Assembly: GCA_900756495.1 (NCBI GenBank) | Contig: CAAEKI010000202.1 | Coordinates: 1-14,634, forward strand | Direction: 5' to 3' | Source: an uncultured Oscillospiraceae bacterium | GTDB taxonomy: Bacteria > Bacillota > Clostridia > Oscillospirales > Oscillospiraceae | Length of the DNA: 14,634 nucleotides | In this document: in pieces, positions 6,506 to 13,837 of the stretch | How positions within the stretch are numbered: the first letter of the stretch is position 1 | Layout: each line of letters begins with the position of its first letter | Notes under the pieces: model-generated | Told to the model about the DNA's origin: nothing | The model's input: only the letters and a program-made list of their open reading frames with translations | Database searches by the model: none | Translations under genes and position numbers: made by a program

Positions 6506-6572
6506 GTGTAGCTGAAAGAGACGGGCGGATTGACTGCCCGAATACGCCCTGACGATGGAGGAGTGATGGTTC

Positions 6573-7181
6573 GTGTCTGAACTGCTGTTTATCAATGCCT
6601 GTGTCCGGGGAGAGCGCTCCCGTACGCTGCGGCTGGCCCGGACGTTCCTGAGAACCTGGACGGCACAAAGCGCTGCAAACTTGATTACAGAACGTGATTT
6701 GTGTGCAGAGCGATTACAGCCTCAGTATCCGGAGGTGCTGGCCGAGCGGGACGCGCTGTGGGCCGCCGGACGGCTGGAGCAGCCTATGTTCGAGCCTGCC
6801 CGGCAGTTTGCCGCCGCCGGGAAAATTGTAATCGCCGCCCCCTTTTGGGATCTGGATTTTCCGGCGGTTCTGAAGATTTATCTGGAGCGCATTTCTGTTG
6901 CTGACATTACCTTTGGATACGACGAGCGGGGCGCCATGAAGGGGCTGTGCCGGGCGGAGCGGCTGCTCTTTATTACAACCCGGGGGGGATACTATTCCGG
7001 TACGGACACAGCCTGGATGGAGATGGGAGCGCGGCACCTGGAGGCGCTCTGCGCCATGTACGGAATCCCCAAATTCGAGTGCCTGTGCGCAGAGGGCCTT
7101 GACGACGTGCGCAATGATAAGGAGGCGCTGCTGGCCGAGGCGGAAGATCGGGCCCGGGCCCTGGCGGAGGTATTTGGATGA
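6573..7181 (+). CDS. NAD(P)H-dependent flavin oxidoreductase, flavodoxin-like fold
   Basis: A 202-residue member of the flavodoxin_2 / FMN-dependent NADH-azoreductase (AcpD) group. These bind FMN and reduce quinones, azo compounds or nitro compounds with NAD(P)H. Visible features are the first strand and FMN phosphate-loop region LLFINACVRGERSRT (residues 4-18), APFWDLDFPAVLKIYLERI (about 90-108; the PxWNFxxPxxLKxYxDRI-type block of the family) and LFITTRGGYYSG (about 131-142), which contacts flavin in relatives. The only usable start is GTG 6573, with GGAGGAG at 6557-6563; a stop codon lies in frame three codons upstream. It overlaps the asparaginase gene by 4 bp (ATGA), so the two are translationally coupled. 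The substrate is not predictable. Confidence 0.88.
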   Translation: MSELLFINACVRGERSRTLRLARTFLRTWTAQSAANLITERDLCAERLQPQYPEVLAERDALWAAGRLEQPMFEPARQFAAAGKIVIAAPFWDLDFPAVLKIYLERISVADITFGYDERGAMKGLCRAERLLFITTRGGYYSGTDTAWMEMGARHLEALCAMYGIPKFECLCAEGLDDVRNDKEALLAEAEDRARALAEVFG

Positions 7182-8194
7182 AAAAGATTTTGCTGCTTAC
7201 CACCGGGGGAACCATTGCCTCACGGCCTACTGAGGAGGGCCTTGCCCCCGGGCTGAACGGGGAGGCGCTGGCCGCGCTGATGCCCGCCGGGGTATCCGGC
7301 CACTATGCGATCACGGTGGAGGACATCCTGCACCTGGACTCCTCCAACATTCAGCCTGAGGAGTGGCGCGTCATTGCCCGGCACATCTATGATAACCGCC
7401 TGAAATATGACGGTATAGTGATTACTCATGGGACTGATACCATGGCCTATACGGCCTCGGTGCTCTCCTTCATGCTGCAGGGAATTGCGGTGCCAGTGGT
7501 GCTTACGGGGGCGCAGCTCCCGATGGAGCATCCTCTCACGGACGCTCTGGAGAACCTGCGCACCGCACTGGCGATGGCAGCGGCGGGTACGGCGGGGGTG
7601 TATGTGGCGTTTGACAGGCGGGTGATTCTGGGGTGCCGGGCGGTAAAGACCCGCACCACCGGTTTTGACGCTTTTGAGAGTGTCAACTGGCCCCTGGCGG
7701 CAGCGGTGGGCGGCGACGGCCTTCGGATACATAGCGAAGCGCTGCCGCCGGCCTCCGGTGCGCCCTGCATTCTGCGGGATACACTGAGCGACAAGGTATT
7801 TTTGATCAAGCTGACGCCTGGCTTGGATCCAGAGATCTTCGATATGCTGCTGAAGATGCACTACCGCGGCGTGGTGATTGAGGCATTTGGAGCCGGCGGG
7901 CTGCACTTTGTCCGCCGGGATTTGATTGCTCAGCTGCGCAGGGCGGCTGAGGCGGGCATGGCGGTGGTTGTGTGCAGTCAGTGCCTCTATGAGCCAAGTA
8001 ATTTTGCCCTCTATGAGGTGGGGCAGAGGGCTCTGGAACAGGGCGTGATCCAAGGCTTTGACATGACCACCGAAGCCGCGGTGACCAAGCTCATGTGGGC
8101 GCTTGGACAGACTGCGGATTTGGTGGAAGTCCGGAGCTACTTTGCGCGGAGCCTTGCCGGAGAGGTTTCGCTCTCCAACCGGTACCGCTTTTAA
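7178..8194 (+). CDS. ansA: L-asparaginase, cytoplasmic type I
   Basis: A 338-residue asparaginase that hydrolyses L-asparagine to aspartate and ammonia. Catalytic motifs are complete: TTGGTIAS (residues 8-15, nucleophile T12), the substrate loop LDSSNIQPEEW (S55), ITHGTDTMAYTAS (82-94, with T86 and D87), and K157 in AVKTRT. Length matches type I enzymes such as E. coli AnsA. There is no signal peptide, so it is cytoplasmic and probably catabolic. It begins in the ATGA overlap with the flavin oxidoreductase and ends at a strong bidirectional terminator. The pairing with a flavodoxin-fold reductase is clear from the overlap, but I know of no metabolic reason for it. The symbol follows the family; other organisms use ansB or ansZ for periplasmic forms, which this is not. 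Confidence 0.95.
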   Translation: MKKILLLTTGGTIASRPTEEGLAPGLNGEALAALMPAGVSGHYAITVEDILHLDSSNIQPEEWRVIARHIYDNRLKYDGIVITHGTDTMAYTASVLSFMLQGIAVPVVLTGAQLPMEHPLTDALENLRTALAMAAAGTAGVYVAFDRRVILGCRAVKTRTTGFDAFESVNWPLAAAVGGDGLRIHSEALPPASGAPCILRDTLSDKVFLIKLTPGLDPEIFDMLLKMHYRGVVIEAFGAGGLHFVRRDLIAQLRRAAEAGMAVVVCSQCLYEPSNFALYEVGQRALEQGVIQGFDMTTEAAVTKLMWALGQTADLVEVRSYFARSLAGEVSLSNRYRF

Positions 8195-8235
8195 CTGTGT
8201 TGAAACAGCGGTTGGTTTGGCGGCGTTTCTAACGC

Positions 8236-8279
8236 AAAAAGAGTGCCATTGAAGGAAGTCCTTCGATGGCACTCTTTTT
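8236..8279. terminator. Bidirectional terminator between asparaginase and recR
   Basis: Twenty-base arms (8236-8255 and 8260-8279) enclose the loop AAGT, with a single G-T pair in the stem. The left arm begins AAAAA and the right arm ends TTTTT, so the hairpin works as an intrinsic terminator on both strands. It lies between the converging asparaginase and recR genes, only three bases from the recR stop. Confidence 0.95.
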
Positions 8280-8281
8280 GC

Positions 8282-8884
8282 TCACATCTCTCTCCGCCCC
8301 TCCAGGGCCCGCATAAGGGTAGCGTCGTCGGCATACTCCAGGTGGCTTCCCACGGGAATGCCGTAGGCAAGGCGGGTGACTTTCACTTGGAAGGGTTTCA
8401 GGAGCCGGGAGAGGTACATAGCGGTGGCCTCCCCCTCTGTGTCGGGGTTGGTGGCCATGATGACCTCGCTCACCCCGCCGGCGGCCACCCGTTCAACCAG
8501 CTCTTTGACCCGGAGATCGTCAGGCCCCACGTGGTTCATGGGGGAGATAACGCCGTGGAGCACGTGGTAGAGCCCCTGATACTCACGGCTGCGCTCCATT
8601 GCCACCACGTCCTTCGGATCGGCAACCACACAGATAAGCCCCTGATCCCGTCTGGGGCTGGCGCAGATGGCGCAGGGGCCGTCGCCCTCATCAAAGTTTT
8701 GACAGACAGGACAGCAGTGAATGGAGGATTTGGCGCCTACTATGGCGTCGGCAAATGCGGCGGCGTCCTCCTCGGACAGGGAGAGGACAAAGAAAGCCAG
8801 CCGCTGGGCGCTCTTTGTGCCGATGCCGGGCAGGCGGGCGAATTGCTCCACCAGCCGCTCCAGGGCGGGGGGAAAGTATTCCAT
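8282..8884 (-). CDS. recR: Recombination mediator protein RecR
   Basis: A 200-residue RecR, the standard length. With RecO and RecF it helps load RecA at single-strand gaps. The order of domains is complete: helix-hairpin-helix LPGIGTKSAQRLAF (residues 18-31), the four-cysteine zinc finger CCPVC...CAIC (57-74), a TOPRIM domain (about 82-175; VVADPKDVVAME, ATNPDTEGEATAMYLSRLLKP), and the C-terminal RLAYGIPVGSHLEYADDATLMRAL. The start is ATG 8884, preceded by CAGGAG. The reading frame stays open far upstream through rpe, but that extension is a shadow. It is 23 bp downstream of rpe and presumably co-transcribed with it. In many bacteria recR instead follows dnaX and ebfC, so the pairing with rpe is less usual. 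Confidence 0.97.
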   Translation of the reverse strand: MEYFPPALERLVEQFARLPGIGTKSAQRLAFFVLSLSEEDAAAFADAIVGAKSSIHCCPVCQNFDEGDGPCAICASPRRDQGLICVVADPKDVVAMERSREYQGLYHVLHGVISPMNHVGPDDLRVKELVERVAAGGVSEVIMATNPDTEGEATAMYLSRLLKPFQVKVTRLAYGIPVGSHLEYADDATLMRALEGRREM

Positions 8885-8907
8885 AGCGAGAAACTCCTGA
8901 CTGAAAA

Positions 8908-9558
8908 TTAGTTCTGAACCCGGAGGGACTCTATGGCCAGGGCCACATCGGGTGCGCCGTAGACAGAGCTGCCCGCTACCAGAGTGTCCGCACCAGCCTC
9001 TACTACGCGCTTGGCAGTCTCGGGATTGATACCGCCGTCCACCTCCAGACGGCAGTTGGGATTTAGCTGGTCGATGAGGGCGCGAACCTGCCGGATGGTT
9101 TCCAGCTGTCCTTCCATGAAAGCCTGTCCGCCGAAGCCGGGCTCTACTGTCATCACCAGTACCATGTCCAGCTGTTCCAGATAGGGGAGAACAGCCTCGG
9201 CCTTGGTGATGGGACGCAGAGCCACCGCCCTCTTCACCCCACACTCTTCCATAATGCGCAGCGCCTCGGCGATGCGGGTGGGGTGGTCCGCCTCCAGATG
9301 GATGGAGAGCAGGTCTGCTCCCGCCCGGGCAAAGGACTCCACATAGCGCACGGGCTTGTCGATCATGAGATGGACGTCCAGAAACATGTCGGTACACTTT
9401 CGAATGGACTTGACCACCGGCACTCCGATGGTGATATTGGGCACAAAGGCGCCATCCATCACATCCACGTGGAGCCAATCCGCAGTGGAGACCCGGCGGA
9501 TGTCGCGCTCCAGGTTTACAAAATCAGCAGAAAGGATAGAGGGGGCAATTTTTATCAT
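8908..9558 (-). CDS. rpe: Ribulose-phosphate 3-epimerase
   Basis: A 216-residue TIM-barrel enzyme that interconverts ribulose 5-phosphate and xylulose 5-phosphate in the pentose phosphate pathway. Signature elements are IAPSILSADF (residues 4-13), LHVDVMDGAFVPNITIG (29-45), DVHLMI (61-66), MTVEPGFGGQAF (136-147) and EVDGGIN (172-178). The four metal-site residues H30, D32, H63 and D174 are present. Phosphate-loop residues VAGSSVYG (194-201) are also present. The start is ATG 9558, with AAAGGAG upstream. It is the first gene of an rpe-recR unit. A distinct promoter is not clear in the 250-bp gap upstream. Confidence 0.97.
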   Translation of the reverse strand: MIKIAPSILSADFVNLERDIRRVSTADWLHVDVMDGAFVPNITIGVPVVKSIRKCTDMFLDVHLMIDKPVRYVESFARAGADLLSIHLEADHPTRIAEALRIMEECGVKRAVALRPITKAEAVLPYLEQLDMVLVMTVEPGFGGQAFMEGQLETIRQVRALIDQLNPNCRLEVDGGINPETAKRVVEAGADTLVAGSSVYGAPDVALAIESLRVQN

Positions 9559-9808
9559 TTTTTAACGCTCCTTTCACACATTGGAGAGAAATGAGGCGTA
9601 CAATAAGAATATCACACTGACGGGCGGGGGCACCCCGGACCGGTTCCCCACATAGGATACGGCAAGCGGATGACGCTGCCGGGACAGCCGGAGGATTCTC
9701 CCCAGGCATCCCCACGGGACCCTGGCCCGGCCGGCTGGAGGCCCGGTGGGCGCGCCGCATCAGATAGCCGCCCGCCGGGGTTACCCGGCGGGCGGCACCG
9801 AGTCGTGT
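9559..9808. other. Non-coding gap between threonine deaminase and rpe
   Basis: These 250 bp lie between two minus-strand genes. Open frames cross the gap but have no ribosome binding site and no recognisable product. The part nearest rpe is A/T-rich and probably carries its promoter, with no hexamers good enough to call. The rest is very GC-rich with several short inverted repeats, of which the hairpin at 9768-9795 is the strongest. Confidence 0.6.
9768..9795 (-). terminator. Strong GC hairpin downstream of threonine deaminase
   Basis: A perfect 12-bp stem (CCGCCCGCCGGG with its reverse complement) closes a 4-nt loop, 13 bp past the stop of the threonine deaminase gene on the minus strand. 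No T run follows in either direction, so it would be a non-canonical terminator or a 3'-end stabilising structure. Confidence 0.5.
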
Positions 9809-11029
9809 TTACAGAAGCCCGCCTGCCGTATGGCAGACACGGGCGTCGTAGCCCTCTTCCTTCATGGCCTTGAGGATGGCGTTCTTGTGGGCGTGGCCGA
9901 AGGCCTCCAGTGTGACCCGCAGCTCCACGCCGCTCTGTCGATTGATATTGACAAACTGGTTGTGCTCCAGTTTGATGATGTTTCCATTTTCCCTGGCTAT
10001 AATGGAGGCGACCCGCAGCAGTTCGCCGGGGCGGTCGGGAAGATGTACGGAGAAGGTAAATACGCGTCCGCGGTTAATCAGCCCGTGCTGCACCAGAGAG
10101 GCGATGGTAATGACGTCCATGTTGCCTCCGGAAAGGACAGGCACCACGTTTTTGTCCTGGCAGTCCAGGTGGCTCAGAGCGGCTACGGTGAGCAGGCCGG
10201 CATTTTCCACCACCATCTTGTGCTTCTCCATCATATCCAGGAAAGCGTCCACCAGCTCGTCGTCGTCGATGGTGAGGATCTCGTCGATGTTCTTCTGGAT
10301 ATAGGGAAAGATCTGATCGCCGGGGGTTTTGACGGCCACGCCGTCCGCAATGGTCTCGATGTGGTCCAGGGTTACCACGTGTCCCGCCTCTATACTGGCC
10401 CTCATGGATGCTGCGCCGGAGGGCTCCACACCAATGACCTTTACGTTGGGATTGAGGAGTTTGGCCAGGGTGGATACGCCGGTGGCCAGTCCGCCGCCCC
10501 CTATGGGCACCAGAATGACGTCCACGTCGGGCAGGTCCTGGAAGATCTCATAGGTAATGGTCCCCTGTCCGGTGGCCACGGCGGGGTCGTTGAAGGGGTG
10601 GACATAGGTGAGCCCGTCCTCCTGGGAGAGCTGAGCGGCCAGGGCGGCGGCGTCGTCAAAGGTTTCGCCGTGGAGGATCACTTTGGCCCCGTAATCCTTG
10701 GTGTTGTTTACCTTTACCAGAGGCGTAGTGGTGGGCATAACAATGGTGGCCGGCACTCCGGCATGCTGGGCGGCATAGGCGACGCCCTGGGCGTGATTTC
10801 CGGCCGAGGCCGTTACCAGGCCGCGGGATTTTTCCTCCTCGCTGAGGGTGCTGATCTTATAGTAGGCCCCCCGTATCTTATATGCTCCGGTGACCTGCAT
10901 GTTCTCCGGCTTTAAGTAGACGTGATTTCCAGTAGCCCTGGAAAATGCGCTGCTGTAGACAAGGTGAGTATCCAGGATTACCCCGGAGAGCACGCTGCGG
11001 GCGGCCTTAAAATCATTTAGAGTTAACAT
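9809..11029 (-). CDS. ilvA: Threonine ammonia-lyase with C-terminal ACT domain
   Basis: A 406-residue PLP enzyme that deaminates threonine to 2-oxobutyrate and ammonia. Fold-type II motifs are visible: the PLP lysine K51 in TGAYKIRGA, the carboxylate loop SAGNHAQG (75-82), the phosphate-binding GGGGLA (177-182), and VLSGGN before the end of the catalytic core. A single ACT domain spans about 325-406 (FSVHLPDRPGELLRVASIIARENGNIIKLEH). The short one-ACT form resembles the TdcB/clostridial class, so it may be catabolic or feed isoleucine synthesis; no other ilv gene is nearby. The ATG at 11029 has a purine-rich GAGGGGAAG (11050-11042), 12-15 bp upstream, longer spacing than usual. It has its own promoter, divergent from the xpaC operon. 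Confidence 0.95.
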   Translation of the reverse strand: MLTLNDFKAARSVLSGVILDTHLVYSSAFSRATGNHVYLKPENMQVTGAYKIRGAYYKISTLSEEEKSRGLVTASAGNHAQGVAYAAQHAGVPATIVMPTTTPLVKVNNTKDYGAKVILHGETFDDAAALAAQLSQEDGLTYVHPFNDPAVATGQGTITYEIFQDLPDVDVILVPIGGGGLATGVSTLAKLLNPNVKVIGVEPSGAASMRASIEAGHVVTLDHIETIADGVAVKTPGDQIFPYIQKNIDEILTIDDDELVDAFLDMMEKHKMVVENAGLLTVAALSHLDCQDKNVVPVLSGGNMDVITIASLVQHGLINRGRVFTFSVHLPDRPGELLRVASIIARENGNIIKLEHNQFVNINRQSGVELRVTLEAFGHAHKNAILKAMKEEGYDARVCHTAGGLL

Positions 11030-11079
11030 AATACAAATTGACTTCCCCTCTGCGCAAGATATTGCGGTCTATCCTATTA

Positions 11080-11108
11080 ATAATAAAGACTTTCCCCGGT
11101 AAAGTCAA
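11080..11108 (-). promoter_or_regulatory. Promoter of the threonine deaminase gene
   Basis: Read on the minus strand: TTGACT (11108-11103, 5 of 6), a 17-bp spacer, then TATTAT (11085-11080, 5 of 6). Transcription would start near 11073, giving a leader of about 45 nt. Its -35 box lies 7 bp from the -35 box of the opposing xpaC promoter. Confidence 0.75.
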
Positions 11109-11115
11109 CGTGTTC

Positions 11116-11144
11116 TTGACACCTAACCGGGCGAAAGGTACAAT
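11116..11144 (+). promoter_or_regulatory. Promoter of the xpaC-telA-lemA operon
   Basis: TTGACA (11116-11121, 6 of 6), a 17-bp spacer, then TACAAT (11139-11144, 5 of 6). Transcription would start near 11151, about 40 nt before the xpaC ATG. The -35 boxes of this and the minus-strand ilvA promoter form a small inverted repeat, GTCAA-N7-TTGAC (11104-11120). Simultaneous occupancy by two polymerases looks hard. Confidence 0.78.
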
Positions 11145-11189
11145 AAAGCCAGCTGGAGAGAAGAACTCCGGCGCATGGAGGAATAGCCG

Positions 11190-11843
11190 ATGGCAAAATA
11201 TATCAAACGATCGCCTGCCCCTGTCTACGCACTGGCGGCGGTATGGCTTGTCTGGGGGCTTTTTCTGCCCTTGTATGCCCTCTGGCATTTTCTGCTGGCG
11301 GCAGTTCTATCGGCAATGGCCTTTTTTGCGGTGAAAAAAATCTGTCCAGACCGGACCATCGTGCTCCCGGAGCCAGAGCCTGAACCAGAGCCGGAGAAGA
11401 CTGGGCTCCCTGAAATTGACGCGCTTATCTTGGAGCGGGATCGGGCCCTGGCTGAGATGCGCCGGCTCAACGACGCCATTGAGGATCCTAAGATTTCAGA
11501 CCAGATTGACCATATGGAGGAGATCACCCAAAAAATCATTGCCCATGTGGTGGAAAACCCCCAGAAGCTGCCCCAGATCCGCAAGTTTATGAATTACTAC
11601 CTGCCCACCACCCTGAAGCTTCTCAACGCATATGACCGCATGGGGGATGCAGGAGTGGCCGGCACCAATATTGATGGAACCATGGGTCGCATTGAAACGA
11701 TGATGGATACCATTGTAACTGCGTTCGACAGACAGCTGGACGCCCTCTTTGGCGACATCGCTCTGGATATCTCCACCGACATCACCGTCATGGAGCAGAT
11801 GCTGGCACGCGAAGGGCTGGGCGGCACGCAGCTTGGCATGTAA
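11190..11843 (+). CDS. xpaC: XpaC-family membrane protein
   Basis: A 217-residue protein of the XpaC family (annotated elsewhere as 5-bromo-4-chloroindolyl phosphate hydrolysis family protein; the name comes from a reporter phenotype and the real function is unknown). Two closely spaced hydrophobic helices (about 11-30 and 33-49) anchor it near the N-terminus. An acidic Pro-Glu repeat follows (PEPEPEPEPE, 60-69), then a helical cytoplasmic domain with the family block IRKFMNYYLPTTLKLLNAYDRM and the closing acidic/hydrophobic helix. The start is ATG 11190 behind GGAGG (11177-11181). It precedes telA by 39 bp, the same pairing as xpaC-yaaN in Bacillus subtilis, which supports both calls. Confidence 0.85.
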   Translation: MAKYIKRSPAPVYALAAVWLVWGLFLPLYALWHFLLAAVLSAMAFFAVKKICPDRTIVLPEPEPEPEPEKTGLPEIDALILERDRALAEMRRLNDAIEDPKISDQIDHMEEITQKIIAHVVENPQKLPQIRKFMNYYLPTTLKLLNAYDRMGDAGVAGTNIDGTMGRIETMMDTIVTAFDRQLDALFGDIALDISTDITVMEQMLAREGLGGTQLGM

Positions 11844-11882
11844 CAGACCGGCAAAACATCTATAATTAGGAGGATATCACAA

Positions 11883-13085
11883 ATGGCTGACAATACCGAT
11901 TTCACCCCTGAACTGACGCTGACCCCAGACTTGAATACCGCTTCTGCCGCAGCTGAAGCGCCCAAAATTCCCGAGGCGCCCAGCTTGACGCTGGATCCCA
12001 CTGTAGCAGTGGACGAGGTGGCGGCCCAGAAGGCCCGGGAGGCCAAGGCCATACAGCTGGACGAGAGCCAGTTGAGCGAGGCAGAGCGGAAGATGGTCAA
12101 CGACTTTGCCCAGAAGATCGATATCACTGACTCCAATGTGGTGCTCCAGTACGGAGCAGCGGCCCAGAAAAATATCGCCTCCTTCTCGGAGAACACCCTC
12201 AATTCAGTGCGGACCAAGGACCTGGGGGAGATCGGAGAGGCGCTCTCCAATCTGGTGGTGCAGCTCAAGGGCTTTGGTCAGGAGGAAAAAAAGGGGATTG
12301 CGGGCTTCTTCCAGAAGAAACGCAATGAGATGGAGTCCATGAAGGCGGCCTACGCCAAGGCGGAGGTCAATGTGGATAAGATTGTGGAGGTGCTGGAGGG
12401 CCATCAGGTCACCCTGATGAAGGACATCGCCATGCTGGACCAGATGTACGACCTCAACACCAAGTACTACAAGGAGCTGACCATGTATATCCTGGCGGGT
12501 AAGAAGCGCCTTGGCCAGGTTCGGGAGAATGATCTGGAGGCCCTGCGCAAGAAAGCGGCAGAGACCGGCGCCCAGGAAGACGCTCAGAAATACAACGATC
12601 TTGCCAATATGTGTTCCCGTTTTGAAAAGAAGATCCACGACCTGGAACTCACCCGGATGATTTCCATCCAGATGGGCCCCCAGACCCGGCTCATCCAGAA
12701 CAACGACACCCTGATGCTGGAGAAGATCCAGTCCTCCCTGGTGAACACCATCCCCCTGTGGAAGAGCCAGATGGTCCTCTCTCTGGGGCTGGAGCACTCC
12801 CGCCAGGCCACGGCGGCTCAGAGCGCGGTGACCAATATGACCAATGAGCTGCTCCAGAAGAACGCTGATATGCTCAAGATGGGCACGATTGAGACCGCCA
12901 AGGAGGCCGAGCGGAGCGTGGTGGACATCCAGACCCTCCAGCATACCAACGCTCAGCTTATTTCCACGTTGGACGAAGTCATGAAGATCCAGCAGGAGGG
13001 GGCCCAAAAGCGCCGTGAGGCCGAGGTGGAACTGGGCCGTATCGAGGGTGAATTGAAACAGAAGCTTTTGGAACTGCGGGGTTAA
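11883..13085 (+). CDS. telA: TelA/YaaN family toxic-anion resistance protein
   Basis: A 400-residue, almost entirely alpha-helical soluble protein of the TelA family. Members are linked to tellurite resistance and to tolerance of cell-envelope-active agents; the mechanism is unknown. The N-terminal 60 residues are Ala/Pro/Thr-rich and probably disordered. From residue 60 on, the family pattern is clear: LSEAERKMVNDFAQKID (60s-70s), FFQKKRNEMESM (about 140-151), KAEVNVDKIVEVLEGHQ, LMKDIAMLDQMYDLNTKYYKEL (about 179-200), IQMGPQTRLIQNND and a C-terminal coiled coil. ATG 11883 has TAGGAGG upstream. It is separated from the lemA-like gene by 3 bp, so the two are coupled. Confidence 0.94.
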   Translation: MADNTDFTPELTLTPDLNTASAAAEAPKIPEAPSLTLDPTVAVDEVAAQKAREAKAIQLDESQLSEAERKMVNDFAQKIDITDSNVVLQYGAAAQKNIASFSENTLNSVRTKDLGEIGEALSNLVVQLKGFGQEEKKGIAGFFQKKRNEMESMKAAYAKAEVNVDKIVEVLEGHQVTLMKDIAMLDQMYDLNTKYYKELTMYILAGKKRLGQVRENDLEALRKKAAETGAQEDAQKYNDLANMCSRFEKKIHDLELTRMISIQMGPQTRLIQNNDTLMLEKIQSSLVNTIPLWKSQMVLSLGLEHSRQATAAQSAVTNMTNELLQKNADMLKMGTIETAKEAERSVVDIQTLQHTNAQLISTLDEVMKIQQEGAQKRREAEVELGRIEGELKQKLLELRG

Positions 13086-13088
13086 GGG

Positions 13089-13655
13089 ATGAAGGTTCTG
13101 AACTCCCACCGGGGAGCCGTGGCGGCCGCAGTCATCGTCATCGCCCTGTCGGTGCTCTTCGGGTTTCACAGATCGGCCACAGCGGCCAGGGCCGACGTGG
13201 AGGCACAATTTTATAGCGGCGCTGACGCGAACGGCTACTCCATCGCCGCGGATCTGGAGGACTGTCTGGATATCACAGCCAATTTACTGTCGGTGGCAGG
13301 GCGCTATCTGAATGGGGAGGCGCTGGCCGGACTGGAGGGAAGCCGGCGGGAACTGGAGGCCAGTCTGGATGCGGATACCTCCTACAACAGCATTGGAAAT
13401 GCCTGCAGGGCCTACCGGAGGCTGGCGGGGGAGGCGGAGACAGTGCTGTCCGCCTTGGACGAGCAGGCGCTCAGTGAGAAGGACGCCGGATATGTCCAGG
13501 GCTTCCGGACCGATTTGGCCGCCCGGGCGGACACCATCGCCCGGAATCCCTATAACCAGATGGCGGAGGAATTCAACCAGAAGACACTGGGCGTTTTCCC
13601 GGCCAACCTGCTCAGACACATCACCTTCGTGCGGGAGGCCGAGACCTTCCGCTAG
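13089..13655 (+). CDS. Divergent LemA-like membrane-anchored protein
   Basis: A 188-residue protein with one N-terminal membrane anchor or uncleaved signal (about 9-26) and a helical body. It resembles LemA in length and, most clearly, at the C-terminus: PYNQMAEEFNQKTLGVFPANLL...FVREAETF, which corresponds to the LemA YN...YN...FPANL...F block. The usual LemA N-terminal RRxDLIPNLV motif is absent or unrecognisable, so this is a divergent member. LemA proteins are of unknown function and commonly precede TPM-domain genes, as here. It begins 3 bp after telA. Its stop codon TAG (13653-13655) lies in the terminal CTAGG of repeat copy 2, so the element abuts the coding sequence directly and may have set its end. 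Confidence 0.78.
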   Translation: MKVLNSHRGAVAAAVIVIALSVLFGFHRSATAARADVEAQFYSGADANGYSIAADLEDCLDITANLLSVAGRYLNGEALAGLEGSRRELEASLDADTSYNSIGNACRAYRRLAGEAETVLSALDEQALSEKDAGYVQGFRTDLAARADTIARNPYNQMAEEFNQKTLGVFPANLLRHITFVREAETFR

Positions 13656-13818
13656 GCCTTGTTTGAACATTGGCGGAATGGCCAGCGGCGAGAAATTTTT
13701 TCGCCAGACAAGGCAAAAATTCGCAGGAATATGTTGTGTATTTCAAGAATTTTTTACGCAGTATGGCGGAAAAACATCCGCCGTTTGGGCGTTTTGACTT
13801 TTTTCATACAAGGCCTAG
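13653..13818 (+). repeat. Dispersed repeat (MITE-like), copy 2
   Basis: The better-preserved copy, about 166 bp. Ends are inverted: CTAGGCCTTGT at the left and ACAAGGCCTAG at the right. CTAG at both ends fits either terminal palindrome or a 4-bp target duplication of YTAR type. Inside, GC-rich inverted pieces such as GGCGGA...TCCGCC (about 13765-13782) alternate with A/T tracts. It lies in the 182 bp between lemA and the TPM gene, interrupting what is elsewhere a tight lemA-TPM pair. A 60-codon open frame through it has no ribosome binding site or homology and is not called. Confidence 0.88.
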
Positions 13819-13837
13819 GCACTGATAGGAGAGACAG

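Noticed and set aside
6522..6560. TTGACT in the loop of CGGGC...GCCCG upstream of the flavin oxidoreductase, like the two promoters seen earlier
   Set aside because: No acceptable -10 hexamer lies 15-19 bp downstream, and the best candidate overlaps the ribosome binding site.
8885..9478. Long N-terminal extension of recR on the minus strand, making a 398-residue open frame
   Set aside because: The extension is the rpe sequence in another frame. RecR is complete from ATG 8884, with a good ribosome binding site and family-standard length of 200 residues.
11396..11396. Glu-Pro codon repeat in xpaC (about 11368-11397) as a tandem DNA repeat of interest
   Set aside because: It is a short in-frame low-complexity linker after the membrane helices, common in anchored proteins.
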